Origin: an uncultured bacterium
Lineage (GTDB): Bacteria; Cyanobacteriota; Vampirovibrionia; Gastranaerophilales; Gastranaerophilaceae
Length of the DNA stretch: 64,000 nucleotides
Assembly: GCA_905215335.1 (NCBI GenBank)
Contig: CAJMPQ010000003.1
Span: 1 to 64,000, forward strand
Reading direction: 5' to 3'
The position numbers were made by a program, and so were the translations under genes. Shown piece by piece: positions 25,449-34,356 of this stretch; within the stretch, counting starts at the first letter, position 1, and every line of letters starts with the position of its first letter. The notes below the pieces were generated by a model. The model ran no database searches. It saw nothing but the letters and a program-made list of their open reading frames with translations, and had not been told where the DNA came from.

Positions 25449-26249
25449 ATGGGGAAAAAAGTAACAGTTAGAACTTTACAAAAGCTAAAAGACTCTAACG
25501 AAAAATTTTCAGTGTTAACAGCCTATGATTATTCGACTGCAAAATACCTGGATGAAGCTGGAATTGACATAATACTAATTGGCGATAGTCTGGCAATGGT
25601 TGCCCTAGGCTATGAAACAACTCATAGCATCGGAGTAGAAGAAATGTCAATTTTCACCAAAGCGGTAGCTAATGGTGCTCAGAGAGCTATGGTTGTAACT
25701 GACATGCCATTTATGAGTTATACAATAGATATTCCAAGTGCATTAACTAACATTGGGAATATGTTAAAACTTGGTGCTAACGCTGTAAAAATTGAAGGTT
25801 GCAATGATTATATTTTAGAACTAATCAAAAGAACAACTCAAATGGGTGTTCCTGTAATGGGACATATTGGCTTTACCCCACAATCTCAAAACATTATTGG
25901 GGGACATTTTATTCAAGGTAAAACTCAAGATGCAGTTGAAGAACTTCTAAAACAAGCTAAACAATTAGAAGAAGCTGGAGTATTTTCAATTGTTTTAGAA
26001 ATGGTACCAGAAGCTTGTGGAAAATACATTACAGAAAACATAAAAGTCCCAACAATTTCCTGTGGTGCAGGAAGATATTGTGATGCTCAAGTCTTAGTAT
26101 CAGATGATTTATTTGGAAAATTTTCTGATTTCAAACTTAAATTTGCAAGAAAATACGGAAATATGAAAGATTTAATCCTAAATTGTGCAAAACAATACAA
26201 TGAAGATGTTAAATCCGGGAAATTCCCAAGTGAAGAGGAGATATTCTAG
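25449..26249 (+). CDS. panB: 3-methyl-2-oxobutanoate hydroxymethyltransferase
   Basis: The 266-residue TIM-barrel enzyme has VLTAYDYSTAKYLDEAGIDIILIGDSLAMVALGY-type PanB blocks. It also has DMPFMSY, GANAVKIEG, MGHIGFTPQS, LEMVPEACGKYI and ISCGAGRYCDAQVLV. It performs the first committed pantothenate step. AAAGGA precedes ATG. Its stop codon overlaps the GTG start of the next gene by one base. Confidence 0.97.
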   Translation: MGKKVTVRTLQKLKDSNEKFSVLTAYDYSTAKYLDEAGIDIILIGDSLAMVALGYETTHSIGVEEMSIFTKAVANGAQRAMVVTDMPFMSYTIDIPSALTNIGNMLKLGANAVKIEGCNDYILELIKRTTQMGVPVMGHIGFTPQSQNIIGGHFIQGKTQDAVEELLKQAKQLEEAGVFSIVLEMVPEACGKYITENIKVPTISCGAGRYCDAQVLVSDDLFGKFSDFKLKFARKYGNMKDLILNCAKQYNEDVKSGKFPSEEEIF

Positions 26250-27061
26250 TGACTAGCTCTTATGATTTATTATTTCTTGTGAGCGTGTACACGTTTTCAT
26301 TTGTCGTGCTCTTAACATTCATAATTGCAGGATTAACAATAATAATAGAACAAATAAAAAACAAAAAAATTACACGCAAAATAATAAAGTTTTCGATTTT
26401 AGGAATTTCTTTTATTTGTATATATTTAACATTATGCTGGTGGTTTTTAGCAATAGCAATGAACAGCAAGAATGTACAAATAGCCGAAAAATATCACAAC
26501 TTAGCAGTAAAAACCGCAATAATACCTTCAGTTAAATCTTATATGTATTATAACGAAGGAGCATTTTATGAATACACACATAACGGCGAAAAAGCCATCT
26601 TAAGCTTTAACAAAGCTGTTTCAAATACAAATCCACAAACTTGCAATATAAAAAATTATCCAAATAAAGACTGCAAAGATTATATATTTTCAAGTTTTAT
26701 CAGCTTATGTAACCTATACACTATAAAAGGCGACTCTGAAAAAGGAACCTTAATCTGTAGTAATGTAGGACTATATAATATGACAATTGTAAATTATCTT
26801 CTAAAAAAAGATTATACAAACGCTTTAAATAAAATAAATGAAAACATTACAAGATTTGAAAACTCAAACAAAAAACCTGATGGATTGAGCTACGCAATAA
26901 GAGGAAACATTTATGAACACCTTGGAAAAGCTAAAGAAGCCCAAAAGGATTACAAAAAAGCTCAAACCATTTCTAAGAATACAAGAATAAAACAAATTCA
27001 AAATAATAAAAATTTTTACGAAGATTTTTATAAACTAAAACAATCAGAATATGGATTTTAA
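26249..27061 (+). CDS. Membrane-anchored TPR-like protein between panB and panC
   Basis: The 270-residue protein starts at GTG (GAGGAG 8 nt upstream, stop of panB overlapping). It has two membrane helices (about 6-33 and 44-72) and a soluble part with TPR-like helices. Examples are YYNEGAFYEYTHNGEKAILSFNKAV and the closing LSYAIRGNIYEHLGKAKEAQKDYKKA. Two Cys pairs lie in the middle (CNIKNYPNKDC and SLCNLYTI...GTLIC). Function unknown. Its coupling to panB and overlap with the start region of panC place it in the pantothenate operon, though no pathway role is evident. Confidence 0.75.
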   Translation: MTSSYDLLFLVSVYTFSFVVLLTFIIAGLTIIIEQIKNKKITRKIIKFSILGISFICIYLTLCWWFLAIAMNSKNVQIAEKYHNLAVKTAIIPSVKSYMYYNEGAFYEYTHNGEKAILSFNKAVSNTNPQTCNIKNYPNKDCKDYIFSSFISLCNLYTIKGDSEKGTLICSNVGLYNMTIVNYLLKKDYTNALNKINENITRFENSNKKPDGLSYAIRGNIYEHLGKAKEAQKDYKKAQTISKNTRIKQIQNNKNFYEDFYKLKQSEYGF

Positions 27062-27080
27062 AAACGAAAGTGAGAATAAT

Positions 27081-27938
27081 ATGATATTACACACAATTAA
27101 AGAAGTTAGAGAACAAGTAAAACAATGGAAAAAAGAAGGATTAACAGTAGGACTAGTTCCAACAATGGGAGCATTACATAACGGACATTTAAGCTTAATC
27201 AAAAAAGCCGTTGAAAAATGCGACAAAGTTGTAGTATCAGTATTTGTTAACCCAATCCAATTTTGTCCCGGGGAAGATTTAGACAAATACCCTAGAACAC
27301 TGGAAGCAGATAAAAAATTATGCGAAGAAGCAGGGGTAAATATAGTATTTGCACCTACTCCTTCTGAGATGTATGGAGAAAATCAAATGAGAACAAATGA
27401 TTTTCTAACTTACGTTATTCCACCATTTTTCTATGTTAATAAACTATGCGGAAAATCTAGAGTTGGACACTTTGATGGAGTTTGTACAGTTGTAAATAAA
27501 CTATTCAACATTGTACAACCTGATTATGCCTTTTTTGGACAAAAAGACGCACAACAACTTATCATAATTAAGAAAATGGTTAAAGATCTAAATATCCCAG
27601 TTGAAATAATTCCTTGCCCAATAGTTAGAGAAGAATCAGGTTTAGCTCTAAGTTCAAGAAATAAATATTTATCAGAAGAAGATAAGCAATACGCTTTAGC
27701 TCTTAGCCAAATATTAAATAACATCAAACTTTGTTATAAAAAAGGCATAACCGATGTTGAAGCACTTAAAGAAACTGCTTATAAATTCTTAAATTCTCAT
27801 CACGAACTAGAATATCTAGAATTTATGAACGAAGAAGATTTGGAAGAAGTAAAGATAGCAGATAATCAGACTAGAGTTTTCATAGCGTGTAAAGTCGGAG
27901 GTGTAAGACTAATTGATAACATACTTCTTGGAGAGTAA
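27081..27938 (+). CDS. panC: Pantothenate synthetase
   Basis: The 285-residue protein has VGLVPTMGALHNGHLSLIKKA (HxGH), VSVFVNPIQFCPGEDLDKYPRTLEAD, GHFDGVCTVVNKLFNIV, FFGQKDAQQL and SGLALSSRNKYLS. It joins pantoate and beta-alanine. I chose ATG 27081 because GTGAGA lies upstream and homologues begin near MILHTIKEVR. An in-frame ATG at 27051 lies inside the preceding gene without a ribosome site. It closes the operon before a terminator. Confidence 0.96.
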   Translation: MILHTIKEVREQVKQWKKEGLTVGLVPTMGALHNGHLSLIKKAVEKCDKVVVSVFVNPIQFCPGEDLDKYPRTLEADKKLCEEAGVNIVFAPTPSEMYGENQMRTNDFLTYVIPPFFYVNKLCGKSRVGHFDGVCTVVNKLFNIVQPDYAFFGQKDAQQLIIIKKMVKDLNIPVEIIPCPIVREESGLALSSRNKYLSEEDKQYALALSQILNNIKLCYKKGITDVEALKETAYKFLNSHHELEYLEFMNEEDLEEVKIADNQTRVFIACKVGGVRLIDNILLGE

Positions 27939-27956
27939 ATAGAAATAAAAAATACT

Positions 27957-27988
27957 AAAAAAGTAGGAGTAAACCTCCTACTTTTTTT
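27957..27988 (+). terminator. Terminator after panC
   Basis: A 12-bp stem AAAAAGTAGGAG with CTCCTACTTTTT, loop TAAAC, followed by T residues. Confidence 0.9.
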
Positions 27989-28082
27989 ATTTGATATAAG
28001 AAGAAAAAATATACAACAATTAAATTATTAAAATACTTGACACAAAAAACATCAACCATGCGGCGAAAGCATGATGTAGAGC

Positions 28083-28202
28083 ATGATTGAGAAATTTTCT
28101 AAACCAAAAGATTTAGATACAACCTTCAATCTTGCCAAAAGAATTTATCAATCAGTGCATGGATTTAAAAACCCTCTAAAAAGTTTAGTATATAAAGTGT
28201 AG
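28083..28202 (+). CDS. Possible 39-residue small protein upstream of the response regulator
   Basis: ATG at 28083 opens a 39-codon frame ending TAG at 28200. The peptide (begins MIEKFSKPKDL, ends KSLVYKV) is basic and amphipathic and uses ordinary local codons. A hairpin (CATGC-GGCGAAA-GCATG, about 28055-28073) lies just before it and the ribosome site is weak. It fills most of the 297-bp gap between panC and the NarL-type regulator. It could also be chance. Confidence 0.35.
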   Translation: MIEKFSKPKDLDTTFNLAKRIYQSVHGFKNPLKSLVYKV

Positions 28203-28235
28203 AGAGAAACAAATTACAACACGGGGGAAAATATA

Positions 28236-28937
28236 ATGAGAGATTTTAACAAGAAGTTGAGAGTAGTGCTAATAGATGACAACGCAAACCACTTAAGAGG
28301 CATTAAAGAACTAATCAACTTAGAAAGCAGCTATGATGTAGTAGGAACAACAACAAGCGCAAATCTAGGTATCAACTTAATCAAAAAATATAATCCTGAT
28401 ATCGTGTTAATGGATATTAATATGCCAGAAAAAGATGGCTTACAAGCAATCCAAACTATCAACAAGTTAAATCTTTCAACAAAAGTAATTGCATTGAGTG
28501 GCTATGATGATTCAGATCTTATCTATCGCGCAATGAAATTAGGTGCAAGAGGCTACGTTTTAAAAACTATGGCTTCAGTAAAACTAATCGATGCAATCGA
28601 AGAAGTTGCATCTGGAAAAATTTACCTACCTGCAGTTCTATCTACAAGATTCTTTGAATACTTCCAAACAACAGCAAAAGAAGAAGCAAAAGCTGCAGAA
28701 GGAGAAAACTTACTTGCTAGTTTAACAATGAGAGAAAATGAAGTTCTAGAATTATTAACCGAAGGTATTAACTACAAGAGTATTGCAGGAAAGTTAATTA
28801 TCTCAGAAACTACAGTTAAAACTCACGTTAATAATATTTTCCAAAAACTTCAAGTTAATGACAGAACTAATGCAGTTTTATATGCATTAAGCCATGGATT
28901 CAAAACTAGCAAATCAAACTCTATGACTACTGTATAA
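28236..28937 (+). CDS. NarL/LuxR-family response regulator
   Basis: The 233-residue protein has a receiver domain (about 9-125) with the acidic pocket LIDDN, phospho-acceptor D60 in VLMDINMPEKDG, ALSGYDD and the conserved Lys in VLKTMAS. A LuxR-type HTH domain (about 163-225) contains LTMRENEVLELLTEG, YKSIAGKLIISETTVKTHVNNIFQKL and NDRTNAV. It should bind DNA after phosphorylation. GGGGGAAA lies 9 nt before ATG. A soluble histidine-kinase-like gene follows after a terminator-like hairpin, so the pair may be functional partners. Confidence 0.93.
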   Translation: MRDFNKKLRVVLIDDNANHLRGIKELINLESSYDVVGTTTSANLGINLIKKYNPDIVLMDINMPEKDGLQAIQTINKLNLSTKVIALSGYDDSDLIYRAMKLGARGYVLKTMASVKLIDAIEEVASGKIYLPAVLSTRFFEYFQTTAKEEAKAAEGENLLASLTMRENEVLELLTEGINYKSIAGKLIISETTVKTHVNNIFQKLQVNDRTNAVLYALSHGFKTSKSNSMTTV

Positions 28938-28957
28938 AAATCTGACACACAATAATT

Positions 28958-29000
28958 AAAAAGGGTTCTGCAAAAATAAACGCTGAACCCTTTATTTTTT
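28958..29000 (+). terminator. Terminator between the response regulator and kinase genes
   Basis: The stem AAAGGGTTC (28960-28968) pairs with GAACCCTTT (28985-28993), followed by ATTTTTT. Confidence 0.8.
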
Positions 29001-29012
29001 AAAAGAGGCAAA

Positions 29013-29696
29013 ATGACAGAATTACTAACAAACAAAGATTTAAACTTACAAATAAGATGTGTATCTCACGAAATTAGAAATCACTTATCCATTTGTGATA
29101 TGTATTCCCAAATCATAAGAAAAAATCTGGAAAAAGAAGGTATAGAAAATCAATCTATCCAAAATGCGATTGATTGTATTCAAAAATCAATTCAAATCAT
29201 TAGCGCAAATATGCTTGATCTAAAATCATTAAATAACTCAACCCCACAAATAATAGATTTTGAAACAATAGTAAATAAAGGAATTGAATTATCAAAAGCA
29301 TATGTAACTGAAGATAAAAATATTAAATTTGAAGTATTTATAAAAAATACTGATACAATTTATATTGACGAATGCAAATTCTTAGCTTGCATTGTAAACA
29401 TTATAAAAAATGCAATTGAATCAATAGAACTAAAGGGGAATATTGAAGTATTAGCAGAAGTAAAAGATAAATTTGCAATTTTAAAAATTTCAAATGATGG
29501 TAAACCTATCCCAAAAGAAAAACAAAACAGCATATTCGAACAAGGATACACAACCAAAAAAACTGGTTGTGGTTTAGGATTAGCAATCTGCAAAAGTTAT
29601 TTAGAATCTCAAAAAGCAAGTTTAGAACTTACAAAATCAACAAAAAAACAAACACAATTTGAGATTAAAATACCTATTTACAATACAAATTTCTAA
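29013..29696 (+). CDS. Soluble sensor-less histidine kinase
   Basis: The 227-residue protein consists only of a kinase core. A HisKA-like helix pair has H19 in RCVSHEIRNHLS. A HATPase_c domain follows with the N box IVNIIKNAIESI, G1 ISNDGKPIPKE and G2 TKKTGCGLGLAICKSYL. No membrane helix or sensory domain is present, so it must take its signal from a partner or cytoplasmic cue. RBS AGAGG lies 5 nt before ATG. It ends 4 bp inside the convergent rlmN gene. Confidence 0.88.
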   Translation: MTELLTNKDLNLQIRCVSHEIRNHLSICDMYSQIIRKNLEKEGIENQSIQNAIDCIQKSIQIISANMLDLKSLNNSTPQIIDFETIVNKGIELSKAYVTEDKNIKFEVFIKNTDTIYIDECKFLACIVNIIKNAIESIELKGNIEVLAEVKDKFAILKISNDGKPIPKEKQNSIFEQGYTTKKTGCGLGLAICKSYLESQKASLELTKSTKKQTQFEIKIPIYNTNF

Positions 29697-30712
29697 TCTA
29701 CCTTCCCTCGCAATTGACCGCAAGCTGCATCAATATCTGCACCACGTTCTAATCTAACTGTAACTTTCTTACCTGAATGTTCCATCAAAGCTTTGAACTT
29801 CATTATTGAATTATTGCTTGGTCGCTTATAATCATTTTGCTCAGTTGGATTATATGGTATCAAATTTATATTACATTTGATATCTTTTAAATAGTTAGCC
29901 AACTCTTTAGCTGAATTTAGCGTATCATTCAAATCTTTTATCAATAAGTATTCAATAGTAATTCTTCTACCAGTTTTATCAACATAATATTTCAACGCTC
30001 TATGAAGCTCATCCATATTATACTTACCTTCAATAGGCATCAACTTTAATCTTGTTTCATGATTTGATGCATGCAATGATAATGCTAATGTTGATTGCAT
30101 ATCTATATCTGCTAACTCTCTAATTTTAGGAACAATCCCCGATGTTGAAACTGTCAGACGTCTTGCACCAATTTGGAAATTTTCATTGAAGATTTCCATA
30201 GCTTTCAAAACATTATCCAAATTCAATAGAGGTTCACCTTGCCCCATAAACACGACATTTGTAACCTTCAAACCAGTATCTCTTTGAATAGTTAAAACTT
30301 GTTCGATAATCTCTTTATAAGACAAGTTTCTGATAAAACCTCTTTTCCCGGTTGCACAAAAACTACAATTTACAGCACACCCAACCTGAGAACTTACACA
30401 AGCAGTTAAATTCGCTCTATTATCAAACCTCATCAAAACAGTTTCAACACATTCCCCATCCGGGAATTCAAGTAAATATTTAATAGTACCATCAGAACTT
30501 ACTTGTTTAACTTTAATTTTAATATCAGTAACTACAGCAACTTTTTTCAACTCTTCTCTGAATTTCAAAGATAAATCTGTCATTTCATCAATCTCACTAA
30601 CAGACTTCAAATAAATCCAATTATGAATTTGGCGAGCTCTAAATTTAGTAGCGCCCAATTTATCCGTAATATTTTCTATTTCTTTTAAACTTAAACCTGA
30701 TAATACTTCCAT
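29693..30712 (-). CDS. rlmN: 23S rRNA (adenine2503-C2)-methyltransferase RlmN
   Basis: The 339-residue radical SAM enzyme carries the cluster motif C112-x3-C116-x2-C119 in GCAVNCSFCATGKRGF. It also has NVVFMGQGEPLLN, LTVSTSGIVPKI, LALSLHASN, IEYLLIKDLND and NLIPYNP. The C-terminal catalytic Cys is in DIDAACGQL. It methylates A2503 of 23S rRNA and A37 of some tRNAs. It overlaps the upstream cysteine-cluster gene by 1 bp on the minus strand. Confidence 0.97.
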   Translation of the reverse strand: MEVLSGLSLKEIENITDKLGATKFRARQIHNWIYLKSVSEIDEMTDLSLKFREELKKVAVVTDIKIKVKQVSSDGTIKYLLEFPDGECVETVLMRFDNRANLTACVSSQVGCAVNCSFCATGKRGFIRNLSYKEIIEQVLTIQRDTGLKVTNVVFMGQGEPLLNLDNVLKAMEIFNENFQIGARRLTVSTSGIVPKIRELADIDMQSTLALSLHASNHETRLKLMPIEGKYNMDELHRALKYYVDKTGRRITIEYLLIKDLNDTLNSAKELANYLKDIKCNINLIPYNPTEQNDYKRPSNNSIMKFKALMEHSGKKVTVRLERGADIDAACGQLRGKVD

Positions 30713-31392
30713 TATTTTTGTAATTCCTTTATTTTATCTTGATAAAAACCAATAATTTCAACCATAGCATTCAACATCAATGCAACAGGTTCAGACTTAA
30801 TTTTCCAATCCTTATAACCACAGGAAATAGGTAAAAACGCTAACGGATTATCTGGAAAATCTCTACAAATCTGAGGTCTATTTTCATAATCAGGGCATCT
30901 ATTATCCTCCGTAACTTTTGGACAGTGATAGAAATAGTACCCCGTTTCATTTTTATCTTCAAGCATTTTAACATACTCTGGATAAATCAATCTAGCTTGT
31001 TCAACAGATTCATAAGGAACAAATGTTTGAATAAACTGATTTGCAAAACTATCACCATTTTTAGCTTTTATTTTTAATTCTTCAGGTGAAAATTCACTAC
31101 AAGCTAATTTACAACAAACCCCACAACCAACACAAGAAACAGCTTCCCTATTTTGTTTAATTTCAGAAATCTTACGACAAATTTCTTTTGAAATATCTAA
31201 CTCAAACATTTCTAGAACTTTTTGCTGCCACTTATAACCTTCAGTATCAACAGCATATTTATCTAAGATTTCTCCATCTAAATTTGCAGGTTTTAATAAA
31301 TCAATTCGATTTTTAATTTCCTGAGCAGTTTTTAAAAATATTTCCCTATAATGTAATCTTAAATTATCTAAATCTGAACTCAAATTTTCCAT
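30712..31392 (-). CDS. YkgJ-family cysteine-cluster protein (CxxCxxCC type)
   Basis: The 226-residue protein has the zinc/iron chelating YkgJ signature CVGCGVCCKLACSEFSPEEL, then YFYHCPKVTEDNRCPDYENRPQICRDFPDNP-type cysteines. An N-terminal helical region precedes the cluster. The family's function is not settled. The 1-bp overlap with rlmN shows co-transcription, an association that might relate to Fe-S handling. That is inference. Confidence 0.85.
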   Translation of the reverse strand: MENLSSDLDNLRLHYREIFLKTAQEIKNRIDLLKPANLDGEILDKYAVDTEGYKWQQKVLEMFELDISKEICRKISEIKQNREAVSCVGCGVCCKLACSEFSPEELKIKAKNGDSFANQFIQTFVPYESVEQARLIYPEYVKMLEDKNETGYYFYHCPKVTEDNRCPDYENRPQICRDFPDNPLAFLPISCGYKDWKIKSEPVALMLNAMVEIIGFYQDKIKELQK

Positions 31393-31420
31393 ATTTACAG
31401 TTTAACATAAACTAAAAGCA

Positions 31421-31453
31421 TAAAAAAAGTGGAACCACCAGTTCCACTTTTTA
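31421..31453 (-). terminator. Terminator after the 31460 phosphoesterase gene
   Basis: A 12-bp stem AAAAAGTGGAAC / GTTCCACTTTTT, loop CACCA, with a T run on the minus strand. Confidence 0.88.
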
Positions 31454-31459
31454 ATCTTA

Positions 31460-32194
31460 TTATATATGTCTTTCTATAGGATTTAATAACAAATCGGCTA
31501 ATCTATCCGCGCCAACAAATCCCCTTTGCGACATCAGCTGTGCAGCCAAGACATTATCATAATCTACAAACCTATGTCTAACTTGGAAAGAACCTTGAGA
31601 AAAATCAATGATTGCATAGCAAGCTTTAGGTTTTTCTGTCATTGGTCTTCCAACACTACCAACATTCACAACAGTTTGACCTGTATTAGTCTGATACCCA
31701 CAAGGAACATGTGTATGACCACATAATATTAATTTTTCGGTTGTACCTGCGATAATTTCTTCAACAACTTCAATTGGCATTTCAGGAAGAATATCTTCAT
31801 TATTAGCCCTAGGAGAACCATGAACTAATAAAACATTACACCCCTCAACATCCAAACTTAATTGAGGTGGTAGCCCTTCTAAAAATGCTCTATGTGAATC
31901 ATCTAAAGCTAAAACATCATCAGCCATAGCATTAGCCATAATTGGATACTGAGCTTCTAAAAATTCTATAACTTCAGGCCCATATTGAGCAATCATTTTA
32001 TCAGTATTACCTTGAATAACAGTCCAAGTGTTTTGAGCCATAACATAATCAACAACTTCTTTTGGCTGTGGACCTGCTAAAGCCAAGTCACCTAAACAAA
32101 AAACATGCTCACATTGCTGATTAACAACATCATTCATTACAGCTTCCAAAGCTTGAGCATTTGCATGCAAATCTGATAATACTGCAATTCTCAT
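31460..32194 (-). CDS. YfcE/MJ0936-like metallophosphoesterase
   Basis: The 244-residue protein has the calcineurin-like order. MRIAVLSDLHANAQALEAV comes first, then FCLGDLALAGPQP, VIQGNTDKM, LLVHGSPRANNED, LILCGHTHVPC and VVNVGSVGRPM. Length and blocks match phosphodiesterases of the YfcE/DR1281-like group that act on small phosphodiesters. It is a separate unit divergent from ispG with its own terminator. Confidence 0.9.
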   Translation of the reverse strand: MRIAVLSDLHANAQALEAVMNDVVNQQCEHVFCLGDLALAGPQPKEVVDYVMAQNTWTVIQGNTDKMIAQYGPEVIEFLEAQYPIMANAMADDVLALDDSHRAFLEGLPPQLSLDVEGCNVLLVHGSPRANNEDILPEMPIEVVEEIIAGTTEKLILCGHTHVPCGYQTNTGQTVVNVGSVGRPMTEKPKACYAIIDFSQGSFQVRHRFVDYDNVLAAQLMSQRGFVGADRLADLLLNPIERHI

Positions 32195-32239
32195 AAAATT
32201 TTACCCTCTCATTTTTTATAATTGTGCTACAATTATTTT

Positions 32240-33295
32240 ATGATAAAAAGAAGAAAATCAAAAGAACTTTCAATTGGAAATGTAAAAATCGGTAATAATA
32301 ACCCTATCAGTGTTCAATCTATGTGTAACACTGATACTAGGAATATCGAACAAACGTCAAAACAAATAAAAGAATTAGCTGATGCTGGTTGCGAATTAGT
32401 AAGATTAGCTGTTCTAAATAAAGATGCAGCTGAAGCAATTAAAGAATTGGTAAAAATTTCACCTGTACCACTTATTGCAGATATACACTTTGATTATCGC
32501 CTAGCAATACAATGCATAAACAACGGAATTTCTGCATTAAGATTAAATCCAGGTAACATCGGTAAAAGAGAAAATGTAGAAAAAGTTGTAAAATTAGCAA
32601 AACAACAAAATATTCCAATCAGAATTGGAGTTAATGCGGGCTCTTTAGAAAAAGATTTACAAGATAAAGATATTCCACTTTCTGAAAAAATGTATGAAAG
32701 TGCAATGAAACATATTCAAATACTTGAAGACCTTAATTTTGACCTAATAAAAGTTTCATTAAAATCTTCAGATGTTATGACCACAATCGAAGCTTACAGA
32801 TTGATGGCAGAAAAAACAGATTATCCATTACACTTAGGAGTAACTGAAGCCGGAACACTAAAAGGTGGACTAATAAAATCATCTGTTGGACTTGGAACTT
32901 TATTAGCAGAAGGTATTGGAGATACAATTAGAGTATCTTTAACTGAAAACCCAATTGAAGAAGTTTATGCAGGTTTTGAAATTTTAAAAAGTTTAAAATT
33001 AAGACAAAAAGGCGTAAATTTTGTATCATGTCCAACTTGCGGAAGAACTCAAATTGATTTAATTTCTTTAGCAAAAAAGGTTGAAAATAGATTTAAAAAT
33101 TTAGATAAGAACATCACAATTGCAACTATGGGTTGTGCAGTAAATGGCCCTGGAGAAGCAAAACACGCCGATTTTGGTATTGCCGGCGGAATTAACGAAG
33201 GCTATGTATTCAAAAAAGGTGAAATTATTGCTAGAGTTCCAGAAAGCGAACTGCTTGATAAATTAGAAGAAGTAATAACCAAATCATACGAATAA
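32240..33295 (+). CDS. ispG: (E)-4-hydroxy-3-methylbut-2-enyl-diphosphate synthase
   Basis: The ~351-residue protein has the GcpE/IspG blocks: NPISVQSMCNTDTRN near the start, GCELVRLAVLNKDAAEA, PLIADIHFDYRLA and LRLNPGNIG. The Fe-S ligands lie in SCPTCGRTQIDL and GCAVNGPGEAKHADFG. It makes HMBPP in the MEP isoprenoid pathway. ATG 32240 is chosen; an upstream TTG would lie inside the promoter. An extended -10 TGCTACAAT (32225-32233) ends 6 nt before ATG, so a leaderless mRNA is likely. Confidence 0.96.
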   Translation: MIKRRKSKELSIGNVKIGNNNPISVQSMCNTDTRNIEQTSKQIKELADAGCELVRLAVLNKDAAEAIKELVKISPVPLIADIHFDYRLAIQCINNGISALRLNPGNIGKRENVEKVVKLAKQQNIPIRIGVNAGSLEKDLQDKDIPLSEKMYESAMKHIQILEDLNFDLIKVSLKSSDVMTTIEAYRLMAEKTDYPLHLGVTEAGTLKGGLIKSSVGLGTLLAEGIGDTIRVSLTENPIEEVYAGFEILKSLKLRQKGVNFVSCPTCGRTQIDLISLAKKVENRFKNLDKNITIATMGCAVNGPGEAKHADFGIAGGINEGYVFKKGEIIARVPESELLDKLEEVITKSYE

Positions 33296-33331
33296 TATAT
33301 GACTTTTTTTTGTAAATAAATTATAATATTA

Positions 33332-33360
33332 TTGCAACATTCTGAAAATATTATTATAAT
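33332..33360 (+). promoter_or_regulatory. Promoter of the 33380 envelope operon
   Basis: TTGCAA (33332-33337), a 17-nt spacer and a perfect TATAAT (33355-33360) lie 20 bp before the first start codon. Confidence 0.75.
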
Positions 33361-33379
33361 GTTACAAAAAGAGGTGACT

Positions 33380-33703
33380 ATGAAAACTAAATTATTACTT
33401 ATTGCAATATTAGCAACAATGGTGCAATTACAATCAAGTGCATCAGTATCAGTTGATGAAACAACTAGCACAAATTACATCAAAAATAGCGGATTTTCTG
33501 CTCAAACTGCAGATCTAGTTAATGTAAGTAAAGCAAGAGCTGTTGGCGAAGAATATTATACTCCAGATGAAGCTGCATATAGAAAACAAAATAAATTTGT
33601 TAGATTCTGGAGAAAATTATATGTTTATACTGATCCAGGAGCTGAAGATTATTCATTCTATCACCATGATACAGATACAACACCATCATACACAGATTTA
33701 TAA
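33380..33703 (+). CDS. Small secreted protein of unknown function
   Basis: The 107-residue protein starts with a Sec signal peptide (MKTKLLLIAILATMVQLQSS, cleavage likely near ASA/SVS). The mature part is about 85 residues and acidic with many Tyr: YYTPDEAAYRKQNKFVRFWRKLYVYTDPG, then FYHHDTDTTPSYTDL at the end. The start is supported by GAGGTGA 2-8 nt upstream; an earlier in-frame TTG is the promoter -35. I recognise no domain. It opens an operon with TPR and GHL10-type genes. Confidence 0.75.
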   Translation: MKTKLLLIAILATMVQLQSSASVSVDETTSTNYIKNSGFSAQTADLVNVSKARAVGEEYYTPDEAAYRKQNKFVRFWRKLYVYTDPGAEDYSFYHHDTDTTPSYTDL

Positions 33704-34355
33704 GATTCTTATATTGCTCATAAGTGCTTTCATATTTTTTGGAAGCACTTGTGTGTCTAATATTGCACACGCATCTCAATTTGGAGAAGTAGAATATAAT
33801 AATAAATTTATAGACTATTCAAAAATTGACAAGACCGAAACTCTAAAAAAAGCAGACTACTATTTTAATAAAGCTTTAGAGTCTCAAGATAAAGACACGC
33901 AAAAGAGCTATTTACAAAAGGCTAGTGGGGAATATTTTATTCTTACTCAATTAGAATATAATAATCTTTACCCTATTGTTCAATTGGCAAGGGTTTACGA
34001 TTTAGAAAACAAAAATAGCTATGCCAAAGCTTATTTTTTTCAAGCTCTAAAAATCGATAAACGTAACACTCAAACCAATTATTATTTTGGAGAGTATTAT
34101 TATAAACGAAGAGATTATACTAGGGCCCTTTACTTTTATAATGTTGCATTTGAAAATGGACTACAAGAAAATTTTGATATACTATTTAAGATGGGAATCA
34201 TGTACGAAAAACTTGGAGATCTGTTAAGGGCAAATCAATATTATAAGAAAGCTTATTTAGTCAATCCAAATGACACAGTAATTCCAGACAAGATAAGAGA
34301 AATAGAGACTTTAAGATATAAGACTACGGGATATTACAATAGAAGAAGGAAGTAA
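33666..34355 (+). CDS. Exported TPR protein
   Basis: The soluble part has TPR-like helices (KADYYFNKALESQD, YPIVQLARVYDLENKNSYAKAYFFQAL, TNYYFGEYYYKRRDYTRALYFYNVAF, DILFKMGIMYEKLGDLLRANQYYKKAYLVNP). A hydrophobic segment (ILILLISAFIFFGSTCVSNIAHA) precedes it and looks like a signal peptide. The only nearby ATG is 33666, which overlaps the preceding gene by 38 bp and has no Shine-Dalgarno. A TTG at 33714 would give a shorter signal peptide. The start is therefore uncertain. The gene ends 1 bp before the GHL10 start. Confidence 0.75.
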   Translation: MIQIQHHHTQIYKILILLISAFIFFGSTCVSNIAHASQFGEVEYNNKFIDYSKIDKTETLKKADYYFNKALESQDKDTQKSYLQKASGEYFILTQLEYNNLYPIVQLARVYDLENKNSYAKAYFFQALKIDKRNTQTNYYFGEYYYKRRDYTRALYFYNVAFENGLQENFDILFKMGIMYEKLGDLLRANQYYKKAYLVNPNDTVIPDKIREIETLRYKTTGYYNRRRK

Positions 34356-34356
34356 A

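Noticed and set aside
28037..28042. TTGACA as the -35 of the response-regulator promoter
   Set aside because: No acceptable -10 lies 15-19 nt downstream; the region there is a GC-rich hairpin.
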